Part shown: positions 35,247-44,117 of the stretch, piece after piece
How the letters are laid out: each line of letters begins with the position of its first letter
How positions within the stretch are numbered: the first letter of the stretch is position 1
From: Niastella soli
GTDB taxonomy: Bacteria; Bacteroidota; Bacteroidia; Chitinophagales; Chitinophagaceae
Reading direction: 5' to 3'
Length of the DNA: 64,000 nucleotides
Assembly (NCBI RefSeq): GCF_017742245.1
Contig: NZ_JAGHKO010000011.1
Coordinates: forward strand, 124,001-188,000
The notes under the pieces: generated by a model
Seen by the model: the letters and a program-made list of their open reading frames with translations, nothing else
What the model was told of the DNA's origin: nothing
Database searches by the model: none
Made by a program: the position numbers and the translations under genes

Positions 35247-35268
35247 TATTAACAGTTTAATAGTTATA

Positions 35269-35610
35269 CTATTTCAGTTCTTGCTGTAACCTGTTGTTGA
35301 TCGCTTCTTCCAGTGATTCCGGCCAGGTAGCTGCATCCTCATCTATTGCCGTTAAACGTTTGAGGTCTGGGTCCCAGGTAAATATATGTTCATCACCGCC
35401 GTTTACACTCACATAAAATCGTTGTTCGTCATTGTAGGTAAATGCCTCCGTACTTATCTGGTAGGGAACATCATCTACCAGCAGATCGTACAATTTGCGA
35501 TTCTGTGGTTTTCTTTGTGTTGGGCGATTGTCGGCAAAGGCCTGGGCGAGTTGTTGACTGGCCACTTTTCCTGAAGTGCCTTGTTTGTTTTTGACTCCTT
35601 TTCCTGACAT
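35269..35610 (-). CDS. Conserved small protein of unknown function
   Basis: The 113-residue protein has a basic, disordered N-terminus (residues 1-40). A compact beta-rich region follows (about 42-90: LYDLLVDDVPYQIST, FYVSVNGGDEHIFTWDPD) and then a short acidic helix (SLEEAINNRLQQEL). It has no signal peptide. It is the upstream gene of a two-gene unit with the charged 68-residue protein. The function is not known. Confidence 0.6.
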   Translation of the reverse strand: MSGKGVKNKQGTSGKVASQQLAQAFADNRPTQRKPQNRKLYDLLVDDVPYQISTEAFTYNDEQRFYVSVNGGDEHIFTWDPDLKRLTAIDEDAATWPESLEEAINNRLQQELK

Positions 35611-35803
35611 AGTATTGATTTTAAGCTCCTGTGCACAGTAATTATGCCAGCAGGTACTGTCTTAAGTATTCAACAATACGTGGAATGTATGGTGCTGGCA
35701 TTAAAATGGCTGAGGGAAATGTTTGCCCCGATCTTTTACCGCACTGGCATAAGAATTAATGTGAATGTGAGGTGCAGTTTGCTATTTTTAAAATGCGGGT
35801 GCC

Positions 35804-36814
35804 ATGCAAATAGAAACGGGCCAGAATGAATCTAAAAAAGCCGAACGTGTTCGACAAGCAAATGTAAATCATACAATTTGGCTGGGTACTTACATAATAT
35901 TGGGGTTGATATGCCTTGGAATTTACTTCGTTGTACGGCTGCGGGTTTTGGGCATCGTGACAAGGTATCATACACTCATCCAGAAATCCTTTCTTGCAGG
36001 CTTTTTTATTTTCCTTGTACTTACAACATCCAGATATGCGCAGGCCCTTATTAGCAAGTATAAACATGTAAAAGCCATTGCCTATAATCTCATACAACTG
36101 GTGCGCATCATTGCCGGGATCGGCATAGGGATGATCATAATAGCATTTCTGTTTCAAAACTGGTACACGGCTGCTGTTTCTTTGGGTTTGATCTCCCTGG
36201 TGCTTGGGTTCGCCCTGCAAACACCTATCTCATCTTTTATCGGGTGGCTTTATATAATTGCAAGAAATCCGTATAAAGTCGGTGATCGCATTCAGATCAA
36301 TGATTTCAAGGGCGACGTGGTTGAAATAGGCTATTTGGATACCACGCTTTGGGAATTCAGTGGCGATTACTTAACCAATGACCTGCCGAGCGGCAGACTG
36401 ATCCGTTTTCCTAACACCCTGGTATTTCAATATGAAGTATATAATTATTCGTGGCGCAAGTTCCCTTATATCTGGAACGAGATCCCGTTTCATATAGCTT
36501 ATGAAAGTGATTTTGCCTTTGTGGAAGAAGTCCTGCGCCGGATCACAAAAGACGTGTTGGGACCTGATCTGGAAGAAAAAGTTAAAGAGTTAAAAGTACT
36601 GGTAAAACAAACAGCCATTGATGAACTAACCATCCGTGAATACCCGTTTATAACCTTACGCATAAACGCTAATACCTGGGTAGAAGCATCGGTGAACTAC
36701 CTCGTTGATCCCAAAAAAGCATCTTCTGTCAGAACAGAAATTATCAGACGGGCCGTTCCTGAATTACTCAGGCAAACTGATAAGGTCATGTTCCCTAAAT
36801 CGAATAACCGATAA
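35804..36814 (+). CDS. MscS-family mechanosensitive ion channel
   Basis: The 336-residue inner-membrane protein has four predicted transmembrane segments (about 27-45, 62-78, 100-118, 122-140). The last runs into the conserved pore and beta-domain (LGFALQTPISSFIGWLYII, NPYKVGDRIQIND, GDVVEIGYLDTTLWE, IRFPNTLVF). A C-terminal cytoplasmic domain follows. It is similar to small-conductance channels that release solutes on hypo-osmotic shock. It stands alone; the thioesterase gene 80 bp downstream has its own promoter-like element. Confidence 0.88.
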   Translation: MQIETGQNESKKAERVRQANVNHTIWLGTYIILGLICLGIYFVVRLRVLGIVTRYHTLIQKSFLAGFFIFLVLTTSRYAQALISKYKHVKAIAYNLIQLVRIIAGIGIGMIIIAFLFQNWYTAAVSLGLISLVLGFALQTPISSFIGWLYIIARNPYKVGDRIQINDFKGDVVEIGYLDTTLWEFSGDYLTNDLPSGRLIRFPNTLVFQYEVYNYSWRKFPYIWNEIPFHIAYESDFAFVEEVLRRITKDVLGPDLEEKVKELKVLVKQTAIDELTIREYPFITLRINANTWVEASVNYLVDPKKASSVRTEIIRRAVPELLRQTDKVMFPKSNNR

Positions 36815-36865
36815 GACAGTAATGTTATGTTAAGGGTATTTCTATCCTTAATACCTGGAAACAAT

Positions 36866-36873
36866 TACTTTTG
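36866..36873 (+). promoter_or_regulatory. -7 promoter element of the thioesterase gene
   Basis: TACTTTTG matches the consensus TAnnTTTG exactly, 21 nt before ATG 36895. A weak TTTC lies 23 nt upstream at the -33 position. Confidence 0.5.
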
Positions 36874-36894
36874 CCGCCAATAATTACAGGTATT

Positions 36895-37314
36895 ATGGAA
36901 TATTCAAAGACCTATACGGCAAAAGACGAGCACATAGACTTTCAGAACATTATGGATGGCTTATATTATCCTTTTTATATGGAGTGGTGCCGGCACGATT
37001 ACATCAAAGAAGTGCTGGGTTTTGATTTTATAAAGGAAGCAGAGAACGGGGTGAACATGGTATTATCAAAATACACCTTGCAATTTGTTCGGTCTTTGAA
37101 AAAAGGAGATGAATTTGTTGTTACCTGCAGCCCCCTGGTAGATAAAACCAATAAATCGGTATTGCATTTTAAACAAACCATTCTGTTGAATAACAAGGTG
37201 GTGACCAAAGCGGTTTTCTCCGGTACCTGCGTAGGCGCCAATGGCAGGCCCTTTCTGCCAGAAAATTTACTGGAAAAGCTGGCCGGTGTGCCCGAATGGG
37301 ATGGACAATTATAG
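36895..37314 (+). CDS. Hotdog-fold acyl-CoA thioesterase (4HBT type)
   Basis: From ATG 36895 the protein has 139 residues, the usual size of a 4HBT-type hotdog thioesterase. The catalytic region reads DFQNIMDGLYYPFYMEWCRHDYI, in which the usual D-x-x-G-H-V-N pattern is changed to D-F-Q-N-I-M-D. FVVTCSPLVD and VLHFKQTILLNNKVVTKAVF are the central strands. It likely hydrolyses acyl-CoA thioesters. The eight codons upstream in frame overlap the promoter element and are rejected. Confidence 0.75.
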   Translation: MEYSKTYTAKDEHIDFQNIMDGLYYPFYMEWCRHDYIKEVLGFDFIKEAENGVNMVLSKYTLQFVRSLKKGDEFVVTCSPLVDKTNKSVLHFKQTILLNNKVVTKAVFSGTCVGANGRPFLPENLLEKLAGVPEWDGQL

Positions 37315-37520
37315 GCCGGAGGGACGCAAGCCTGGAAAAACTACCACATTTTGACCATTAATTGTCAAATGTTAGCCATTTATAAACTGTAAAAAGCGTT
37401 GGCTACCAATAGGAAAACCGACCTAAACCCTTGCAGGACAGCCCTTTTGCAAATTTTTTGCAGGGTTTGCCATCATTAAATCGGTAAAAAGCTGGTTAGG
37501 CAGGTCGTCAGCAGCGCTGT

Positions 37521-37680
37521 ACTTTTACATCATCAACAACGGTAGCACGGAAAGAAGCAAAGAAAATGAGAAGCTACCCGAAGCCAAAAGCTTCACACAC
37601 AAATTAGATTTATCTTTTTTTCATATGGCAAGCAATCGTTAGAGGTCGTCTGTTTCTACAGAGGACTTTTTTCTTTTATG
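37521..37680 (+). ncRNA. Candidate structured small RNA, copy A
   Basis: A -7-like TACTTTTA (37520-37527) precedes a region shared with copy B at 50.6 kb. Conserved elements in order are: CATCATCAACAACGGTAGC; a stem GGTAGC/GCTACC (37541-37546 with 37573-37578) closing a purine-rich loop; a short hairpin GAAGC/GCTTC (37580-37594); AGATTTATC with a T-run; CATATGGCAAGCAATCGTTA; and a terminator hairpin (37645-37666) followed by T6CT4. No ORF of note lies within and no same-strand gene follows, so a leader or riboswitch is unlikely. About 70 bp upstream (from 37455) are also conserved and probably contain the promoter. Expression is not proven. Confidence 0.6.
37645..37678 (+). terminator. Terminator of small RNA copy A
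   Basis: The stem GTCGTCTGT-TTCT-ACAGAGGAC has one mismatch and is followed by TTTTTTCTTTT. It is the best-conserved end of the repeated element. Confidence 0.7.
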
Positions 37681-37718
37681 GCATTTCCCAGTGTAAAGTC
37701 TATTTATAGTTTTACCTG

Positions 37719-37949
37719 CTATTTATCCCCTTCTTTCTTAACTCCCTTGAACAAAGCAAATAACGCCATTGCATGGCCGTGCCCCAGTTCAAATTCATCC
37801 TTCAGCCATTGAACGATTTCCCCTGCTTTTATGCCTGCGGTTAATTTTCCCTTGGTGAGAAAGCCTTTCTTCTCGGCCAGCTTTTTGAATTCAGTAGGTG
37901 TTTTACCGGTCTTAGTCTGTATGTTGTCTAAATAAGCCTGAAATGACAT
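37719..37949 (-). CDS. DUF4287 domain protein
   Basis: From ATG 37949 the product has 76 residues, all covered by DUF4287 (MSFQAYLDNIQTKTGKTPTE, LTAGIKAGEIVQWLKDEFELGHGHAMAL). The family is small, cytoplasmic and uncharacterised, often found as an accessory domain or stand-alone protein in Bacteroidota and Actinobacteria. The seven codons upstream in frame are not part of the family pattern. Its 3' end faces the terminator of the candidate small RNA, 39 bp away. Confidence 0.85.
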   Translation of the reverse strand: MSFQAYLDNIQTKTGKTPTEFKKLAEKKGFLTKGKLTAGIKAGEIVQWLKDEFELGHGHAMALFALFKGVKKEGDK

Positions 37950-38227
37950 ATGGTTGTGTTTATATGTCAAAGGTATTCCAGTGGTATAAAACGACTGATG
38001 GCTGAATGTGACAACTTAAAGGGGCGTTTATGACATGTAGTAATTGAAGCGATTCGCGCCAACCGCCATCCCGTGATCACTATGGTTTTAGTGAGTTTTT
38101 CCTGCTGCCTTTTCAGATGCTTTTTATATATTTCGCTTCAGGAAATACGCCAGCCGGGGCGGCAAACAAAAGGCTTCCGTGGTTGTTATATCTCAAATCA
38201 TATTATCTTAATTATTTATTTTGCAGC

Positions 38228-38566
38228 ATGAAAAGTTGGAAAAGCGTGGAAGTGATAGAAGATTTCTATACCCTTTTGGAAAATTCGAACTCAAAACCCC
38301 AGATCATCTTCAAAGACAGCAGGACTTGTGGTATTAGTGCCCATGCAAAACACCGGCTGGAAGACGGGTTTGAACATATAGCAGGCAAGGCCGATTTCAA
38401 TTACCTCGATCTACTGACTTACAGACCAATTTCTAACCTGATAGCCAAGGAGTTAAAAGTTACTCACCAGAGTCCCCAGATCATTTTAGTAAAAGACAAA
38501 CAAGTGGTCTATACATCTTCGCACCATGCTATAGATCCGGCAGTTATAGCTCGTCATTTGTCGTAA
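38228..38566 (+). CDS. ytxJ: Bacillithiol-system redox protein YtxJ
   Basis: From ATG 38228 the product has 112 residues and matches the monothiol YtxJ family. Cys34 in FKDSRTCGISAHAKHRLE is the candidate redox cysteine. The thioredoxin-like pattern FNYLDLLTYRPISNLIAKEL, then HQSPQIILVKD, follows. The family acts in bacillithiol disulfide exchange. It is cytoplasmic. The upstream 37 codons of the open frame are AT-rich and lie before a promoter-like TATTTTG, so they are rejected. topB begins 31 bp downstream. Confidence 0.85.
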   Translation: MKSWKSVEVIEDFYTLLENSNSKPQIIFKDSRTCGISAHAKHRLEDGFEHIAGKADFNYLDLLTYRPISNLIAKELKVTHQSPQIILVKDKQVVYTSSHHAIDPAVIARHLS

Positions 38567-38597
38567 TTTTTACGACATTTGCCCTTTTTCAATCACT

Positions 38598-40733
38598 ATG
38601 AAGGTTTGCATTGCTGAAAAGCCAAGCGTGGCCCGGGACATTGCAGCGGTAATTGGCGCCAAACAGAAAAAGGATGGTTATTTGGAGGGAAACGGGTACC
38701 AGGTTACCTGGACCTTTGGGCATTTTTGTACCCTAAAGGAACCACATGATTATACCGATCAGTGGAAATACTGGCGGCTGGAGGACCTGCCCATGATCCC
38801 CCCGAATTTTGGCATCAAACTCATCAACAACGATGGTGTACAAAAGCAGTTCAAGGTAATAGAACAGCTGGTACAGCAATGTGAAGAAGTGATCAACTGT
38901 GGTGACGCGGGCCAGGAAGGGGAGCTGATACAACGCTGGGTGTTGCTCAAGGCGCAATGCAATGCGCCCGTTAAAAGATTATGGATCTCCTCTCTTACCG
39001 AAGATGCCATTCGCGAAGGTTTCCAGAAATTAAAAGATTCCAATCAATACGATAATTTATATGCCGCAGGCAGCGCCCGTGCTATTGGCGACTGGCTGCT
39101 GGGGATGAATGCTACCCGTCTGTTCACCAAAAAATTTGCCTTGGGAAAAACCGTGCTTTCCATTGGGCGGGTCCAAACCCCTACACTGGCCATGATCGTG
39201 GCCCGGCAAAAGGAGATCAATGCATTTGTTTCTGAAGAATACTGGGAGTTAAAAACAGTGTACCGCGATGTGGAGTTCACGGCTACCATCGATCGCATAA
39301 AAGTGTTGGACAGGGCTGAAAAAGGCCTGGCTTATTTGAAAGAACATCCTTTTGAGATCACTTCTTTTGAAAAGAAAGAAGGGAAAGAAGGCAATCCCCG
39401 GCTGTTCGATCTGACTGCCTTACAGGTGGAAGCCAATAAGAAATTTGGTTATTCTGCAGATGATACCCTGAAATATATCCAGAGCCTGTACGAAAAGAAA
39501 ATGACCACTTACCCAAGGGTAGATACCACTTACCTCTCGGAAGACCTGCATCCAAAAATTGAGGGTATTATGCGCGACCTGACGCCTTATGCGGCTTTGA
39601 CGGCGCCGGTGCTGGCCAATCCCATCCCGAAATTAAAAACGGTTTTCGACGATAAGAAGGTTACCGATCACCATGCCATCATTCCAACCGGCGTATATCC
39701 GTCAAATTTGTCGCCAGAAGAGAAGCGGATTTACGATCTGGTTGCGCGGCGTTTCATTGCAGCGTTCTACCCTGAATGTAAAATTTCCAATACGACTGTA
39801 TTAGGCAAGGTAGGGCAGGTGCCCTTTAAAGTGACCGGTAAACAGATCCTGGAACCGGGCTGGCGGGAAGTATATGCCAATGATGTAAAGACCGAAAAAG
39901 AAAAAGAGGAGGAAGAAGAAAAAGTACTGCCCGTGTTTGTGGTAGGTGAGAGTGGTCCGCATACTCCCCGCATCCATAAAGGAAAAACTTCTCCGCCCAA
40001 AGCATATACGGAGGCTACTTTATTGCGTGCCATGGAAACGGCGGGTAAACAGGTGGATGATGAAGAAATGCGCGAGTTGATGAAGGACAACGGTATTGGA
40101 CGCCCCTCTACCCGTGCGAATATTATTGAAACCCTTTTCCGCCGCAAGTACATTGAGAAAAAGAAGAAAAATATCTACGCTACACAAACCGGTATCGATC
40201 TCATAGATACCATACAGACCGAACTGCTCAAAAGTCCCGAGCTCACGGGGATCTGGGAACGTAAATTACGCCTTATCGAAAAAGGAGAATACCCCAAGGA
40301 TACGTTCAAACAGGAGCTGATACAAATGGTGATTGACCTTACAATAGAAGTAAAAACGGCTACGTACAGATCAATTACAATTGTGGAAAAGCAACCGGAG
40401 AAGAAAGAAAAAGAAAAGGAGAAGGACGACAAACCCAAAAAGGAAGCGAAACCAAAAGAGCCTAAGAAGGCTGTTGTGATTGAAGAACAGCAATGCCCCA
40501 AATGCAAATCGCATCCATTGAAAAAAGGGAATACGGCCTATGGTTGTGCCAATTTCAAGGTTTGCGGTTTTAAAGTGCCATTTGAAGTGTTTGGCAAAAA
40601 GCTCACCGATAAACAAGTTACCGATCTGTTAACCAAAGGTAAAACGGGTAAAGCAAAGGGGTGGATGGTAGGTGGAGCGGAACAGGAGGGGAAATTGAAG
40701 TTGAATGATGTGTTTGATTTGGAGATAGAGTAG
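38598..40733 (+). CDS. topB: DNA topoisomerase III (type IA)
   Basis: The 711-residue enzyme has a TOPRIM domain (VCIAEKPSVARD with Glu7; CGDAGQEGEL with Asp103 and Glu107) and a type IA core with the active-site Tyr305 in MTTYPRVDTTYLSED. GIGRPSTRANIIETLFRRKY is the conserved C-terminal core motif. A Lys/Glu-rich linker (about 595-630) leads to a zinc-ribbon segment (CPKCKSHPLKKG, CANFKVCGF) and a small repeat (FGKKLTDKQVTDLLTKGKTG). It decatenates and relaxes negatively supercoiled DNA. It may share a transcript with ytxJ. Confidence 0.93.
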   Translation: MKVCIAEKPSVARDIAAVIGAKQKKDGYLEGNGYQVTWTFGHFCTLKEPHDYTDQWKYWRLEDLPMIPPNFGIKLINNDGVQKQFKVIEQLVQQCEEVINCGDAGQEGELIQRWVLLKAQCNAPVKRLWISSLTEDAIREGFQKLKDSNQYDNLYAAGSARAIGDWLLGMNATRLFTKKFALGKTVLSIGRVQTPTLAMIVARQKEINAFVSEEYWELKTVYRDVEFTATIDRIKVLDRAEKGLAYLKEHPFEITSFEKKEGKEGNPRLFDLTALQVEANKKFGYSADDTLKYIQSLYEKKMTTYPRVDTTYLSEDLHPKIEGIMRDLTPYAALTAPVLANPIPKLKTVFDDKKVTDHHAIIPTGVYPSNLSPEEKRIYDLVARRFIAAFYPECKISNTTVLGKVGQVPFKVTGKQILEPGWREVYANDVKTEKEKEEEEEKVLPVFVVGESGPHTPRIHKGKTSPPKAYTEATLLRAMETAGKQVDDEEMRELMKDNGIGRPSTRANIIETLFRRKYIEKKKKNIYATQTGIDLIDTIQTELLKSPELTGIWERKLRLIEKGEYPKDTFKQELIQMVIDLTIEVKTATYRSITIVEKQPEKKEKEKEKDDKPKKEAKPKEPKKAVVIEEQQCPKCKSHPLKKGNTAYGCANFKVCGFKVPFEVFGKKLTDKQVTDLLTKGKTGKAKGWMVGGAEQEGKLKLNDVFDLEIE

Positions 40734-40735
40734 GT

Positions 40736-41042
40736 AAGTTGATCAGTTGATCAGGTTAACAGGTTGACACGTTAACAGGGAAGGGTTGATAGAGGGGACA
40801 GAGGTGATAGCGATGATAATAAGGAAAGTAAGAAAGATAGGGTATGAAGTAGGCCGAAGAGAGGTATCGAGCCGAAGGCGAGAATTTTCTCATTGCCTAT
40901 TTCCCACTGCCTATTGCCGACACACCGCCCTGAACGCAGCGACGGAGCTATTGCATCGAACGCAGTGAGATGCCCTGGTTTTATTTCCCGTTTCACGTTT
41001 CACGATTTCGCAAGGCAAAATTGCCGATTGCCGATTCACCAC
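40736..41042. repeat. Intergenic repeat-rich spacer
   Basis: This 307-bp spacer between convergent genes has no ORF but several short repeats. GTTGATCA and GTTAACAG/GTTGACAC repeat at 40739-40780, TTGCCTATT and CTGCCTATTGCC at 40895-40919, GAACGCAG appears twice (40933, 40959), TTTCACG twice near 40991-41004, and GATTGCCGATTGCCGATT near 41023. Such simple repeats are common between genes in Chitinophagaceae; no function is assigned. Confidence 0.55.
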
Positions 41043-44000
41043 TCACAAGCCGTTCCTGCAATATTTACTGACAATCGCGTGGATCTCTTCCAGCTTAAAT
41101 GGTTTGGAAATGTAATCATTCATCCCCGATTCAAGACAACGTTCCTTGTCTTTCTCCATGGCATCGGCCGTTAGCGCTATAATAGGTGTTTTATGGTGCT
41201 TTGTCGTTAACGACCGTATATGACCAGTGGCTGTAAAACCATCCATCACCGGCATGTTGACGTCCATAAACACCAGGTCGGGCTCAAATTCTGACACCAT
41301 TTCCAGCGCTTCTTTACCGTTTGTGGCTTTTATAACATCTATTCCCATCTTTCTCAGCACTTCCGAGATCAATAACATATTCATGGGTTCATCCTCCGCT
41401 ACCAATACCCTGGTTACACTCGGCATAGTTTCAATCACAGGAATAGTTTCATGAACTCCATTTTCAAATGCTTTGTTGAAAATAGTTGATAAGATAAAAT
41501 TTAACTCATGCAGTTTTACTGGCTTCGACAGGAATTTATTGATCCCTATTTTTTCGGCTTCCTGTTGGTATAAAGTTTTTTCCAAAGAACTGAGCATTAA
41601 AATAAACGGTTCTGTATGTCCTTTCAGGATCTTTTTTATTTCTTTTACAAGCGATATTCCGTCCATTACCGGCATCTGATGATCGGTAATAATAAGGTCG
41701 AATGGTTCATTTTTACTAACCGACTGAGCTATGATTGAAAGCGCTTCCGCGCCACTATAACAGATTTTACAGGGAATGTGCAGGTAGTCAAATATGCCGC
41801 GCATGAGTTTACAATTGGTTTCATTGTCATCAACTACCAGTACTTCCCGCAGCAGGGGTTTTGACTCGAAGGTTATAGGCGGTGTAGCATTGGCTACTTT
41901 TAGGGCAAGGCTGAAAGTAAAACTACTCCCACTGCCGGGTATACTATTTACTGCCAGGCGGCCTCCCATTAATTCGACCAGCCTTTTTGAAATGGTAAGT
42001 CCCAGTCCGGTACCTCCATACTTGCGGGTAGTTGAGTTGTCTGCCTGGGTAAAACTTTCGAAAATGTCATAGAGTTTATTATCAGGGATCCCAATCCCGG
42101 TATCTTTCACGGTGATGTCGATATCCATATACATGTTGCCATTGCAGTGGTGCACCCCGTTTGGTTGTACATTCACAAATATTTCACCCAGGGAAGTAAA
42201 TTTGACGGCATTGCCCATTAAATTTGTCAATACCTGCTTCATTCGAAGAGGGTCTCCAATGAGTTGCGATGGTAATCCCGGGTCTATTGAACATACCACT
42301 TCCAATCCTTTTTCGGCTGCTTTAATGGATAGGATATCTACGGTTTCTTCTATCAGCTCAGAAATACTAAAAGGTACTTCGTCGATCAGCAGTTTACCTG
42401 CTTCGATCTTTGAAAAGTCAAGAATATCGTTGATTATATTCAACAGGTTATAAGCTGACTTGCCCACATTTTTTAAATATTCCCGTTGTGTCTTTTTTAA
42501 CTCTGTGGTCAGTACCAGGTCGGTGAAACCAATGATGCCATTCATTGGAGTTCGCAATTCGTGGCTCATATTGGCCATGAAATCACTTTTAGCTTTACTG
42601 GCTTTTTCAGCATTCTCTTTTGCAACAATGAGCTGCTGCGACATTTGAATGCGTTCGATGGCAGCACCCAGGGTAACGGCAAACGATTTAAGGATCGAGA
42701 ACTCGGTGTCTTTCCACAGTCGTTCATAGCAATTGCTTAAGGAAACAAAACCCCAAAATTGATCCTTGATAAAAATGGGAATAACAACTACGGACTTAAC
42801 ATTCCTTTCTTCAAGTATCCGTTGCAATGAGGGGTCTTCCATATTGCTGGTAAAGCGATAAAGAACGCCGTTATTTTTCAATATCGTATAAGCATGCGGC
42901 ATGATGTTGATGCTGTAATAGACGGGGGAATGGGCATCAATTTTATCGGCATGCTTCAACCATCGCATAAAGGAATCGGCGTATATAAGGCCGTCTTTTT
43001 CATTGTGGCGTATTTTGTAGATATTTATACCATCTACATCAACCCCCTTGCCTAATGACCGGATTGTTTTTCCAATGGCTTCATCCAGCCGGTCGTTGGA
43101 GATCAGTTCATAGGTGGCCTCGGCTACCGCCTGCATCAACTGGTCTTTCTTGTGCAGGTTATCGGTTGCTACTATTAATTCCTTTTCACTTGTTTTCAAA
43201 TTATCGCGCATGGCAATAAGCGCTTTACCAAGTGTATCTTCTTCGCCCAATGGATCGAACGGTATTTCGAAATTCCGTTTTCCTATCTGAAGGGCGAATA
43301 AACTGGTGACCCGTAACTTTTCAGAAAGATTATTTACCGCCAGTACCATTTCACCAATTTCATCATGGGTAGTATGATGAGTTAATTTGCTGGTTATTCC
43401 TTTTCCCAGGTCATTCACAATATTCCGGATATGATTGATGGGAGAAATGATCCTTTTGATCAGGTATAAGGAAAGAAGCCAGCCAGACAGCACTAAGGTT
43501 ATAGTCAGAATAATGATAAATGTGCGTAGTCTTGTTCTTGAGTTTTCCAGGTTTTCACTGGCACGAGAATAAATTCTCCAGCCATAATTGTGCATGTTTA
43601 GCAGGGAGTTCATAATGGAAGCTGTTTGCGGCAACACTTCATCTTCTAACTTTCGTTCCGCTTCCATTTTTGCCACCGGGTCATCATAATCCGTGAATTT
43701 TTGTAAGGAATACATGATCTCCTTTTCTACTCCCAGTAGCTGTTCATAACGTGCAAACACATTTTGCAGGCTGTCTGTGATATCTTTTTGTCCCCATTCT
43801 TCAGTATAGGTTATTATTCTTTTTTTTAACTCGCTATATCCCGGCCCGTGAATTTTTCTGAGCAACGCTTTATCTTCTTCATTAGTGCGCAAAAATACCC
43901 AGTTAGTGGTGTACATCTTTGACTCCAATACCATTGCATTTAGATCATCGATGCCTTCCATGGAAGGCAATACCACAGCTGAGATCCTCTGTGATAATTT

Positions 44001-44105
44001 ATGGTTATGTCTGAGGGTGATAATGGTGGTAATGCCATTGGCAACAAACAGTATTCCCATAAAATAAAAGCCCAGCTCTATTCTTTTTCTTATACTCAGT
44101 TTCAT
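41043..44105 (-). CDS. Hybrid sensor histidine kinase with two receiver domains
   Basis: The 1,020-residue protein has TM1 (about 11-31), a periplasmic helical sensor (32-190) and TM2 (about 194-216). It continues with HAMP (218-270), GAF (about 330-490) and HisKA, with phospho-acceptor His515 in [13 protein letters not shown]. HATPase_c (about 620-745) follows, then receiver 1 (about 770-885, Asp in [13 protein letters not shown]) and receiver 2 (about 905-1015, Asp in [13 protein letters not shown]). No DNA-binding output is present, so signal passes by phosphorelay or protein contact. It is the last gene of a three-gene operon after YfiR and a TonB receptor, 12 bp downstream of the latter. 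Confidence 0.93.
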   Translation of the reverse strand: MKLSIRKRIELGFYFMGILFVANGITTIITLRHNHKLSQRISAVVLPSMEGIDDLNAMVLESKMYTTNWVFLRTNEEDKALLRKIHGPGYSELKKRIITYTEEWGQKDITDSLQNVFARYEQLLGVEKEIMYSLQKFTDYDDPVAKMEAERKLEDEVLPQTASIMNSLLNMHNYGWRIYSRASENLENSRTRLRTFIIILTITLVLSGWLLSLYLIKRIISPINHIRNIVNDLGKGITSKLTHHTTHDEIGEMVLAVNNLSEKLRVTSLFALQIGKRNFEIPFDPLGEEDTLGKALIAMRDNLKTSEKELIVATDNLHKKDQLMQAVAEATYELISNDRLDEAIGKTIRSLGKGVDVDGINIYKIRHNEKDGLIYADSFMRWLKHADKIDAHSPVYYSINIMPHAYTILKNNGVLYRFTSNMEDPSLQRILEERNVKSVVVIPIFIKDQFWGFVSLSNCYERLWKDTEFSILKSFAVTLGAAIERIQMSQQLIVAKENAEKASKAKSDFMANMSHELRTPMNGIIGFTDLVLTTELKKTQREYLKNVGKSAYNLLNIINDILDFSKIEAGKLLIDEVPFSISELIEETVDILSIKAAEKGLEVVCSIDPGLPSQLIGDPLRMKQVLTNLMGNAVKFTSLGEIFVNVQPNGVHHCNGNMYMDIDITVKDTGIGIPDNKLYDIFESFTQADNSTTRKYGGTGLGLTISKRLVELMGGRLAVNSIPGSGSSFTFSLALKVANATPPITFESKPLLREVLVVDDNETNCKLMRGIFDYLHIPCKICYSGAEALSIIAQSVSKNEPFDLIITDHQMPVMDGISLVKEIKKILKGHTEPFILMLSSLEKTLYQQEAEKIGINKFLSKPVKLHELNFILSTIFNKAFENGVHETIPVIETMPSVTRVLVAEDEPMNMLLISEVLRKMGIDVIKATNGKEALEMVSEFEPDLVFMDVNMPVMDGFTATGHIRSLTTKHHKTPIIALTADAMEKDKERCLESGMNDYISKPFKLEEIHAIVSKYCRNGL

Positions 44106-44117
44106 TCGCTGTTTTTT

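Noticed and set aside
40175-40616. Hydrophobic, Phe/Ser-rich minus-strand frames
   Set aside because: They are the antisense of the Lys/Glu-rich linker of topoisomerase III, which reads as Phe/Leu/Ser; not a membrane protein.
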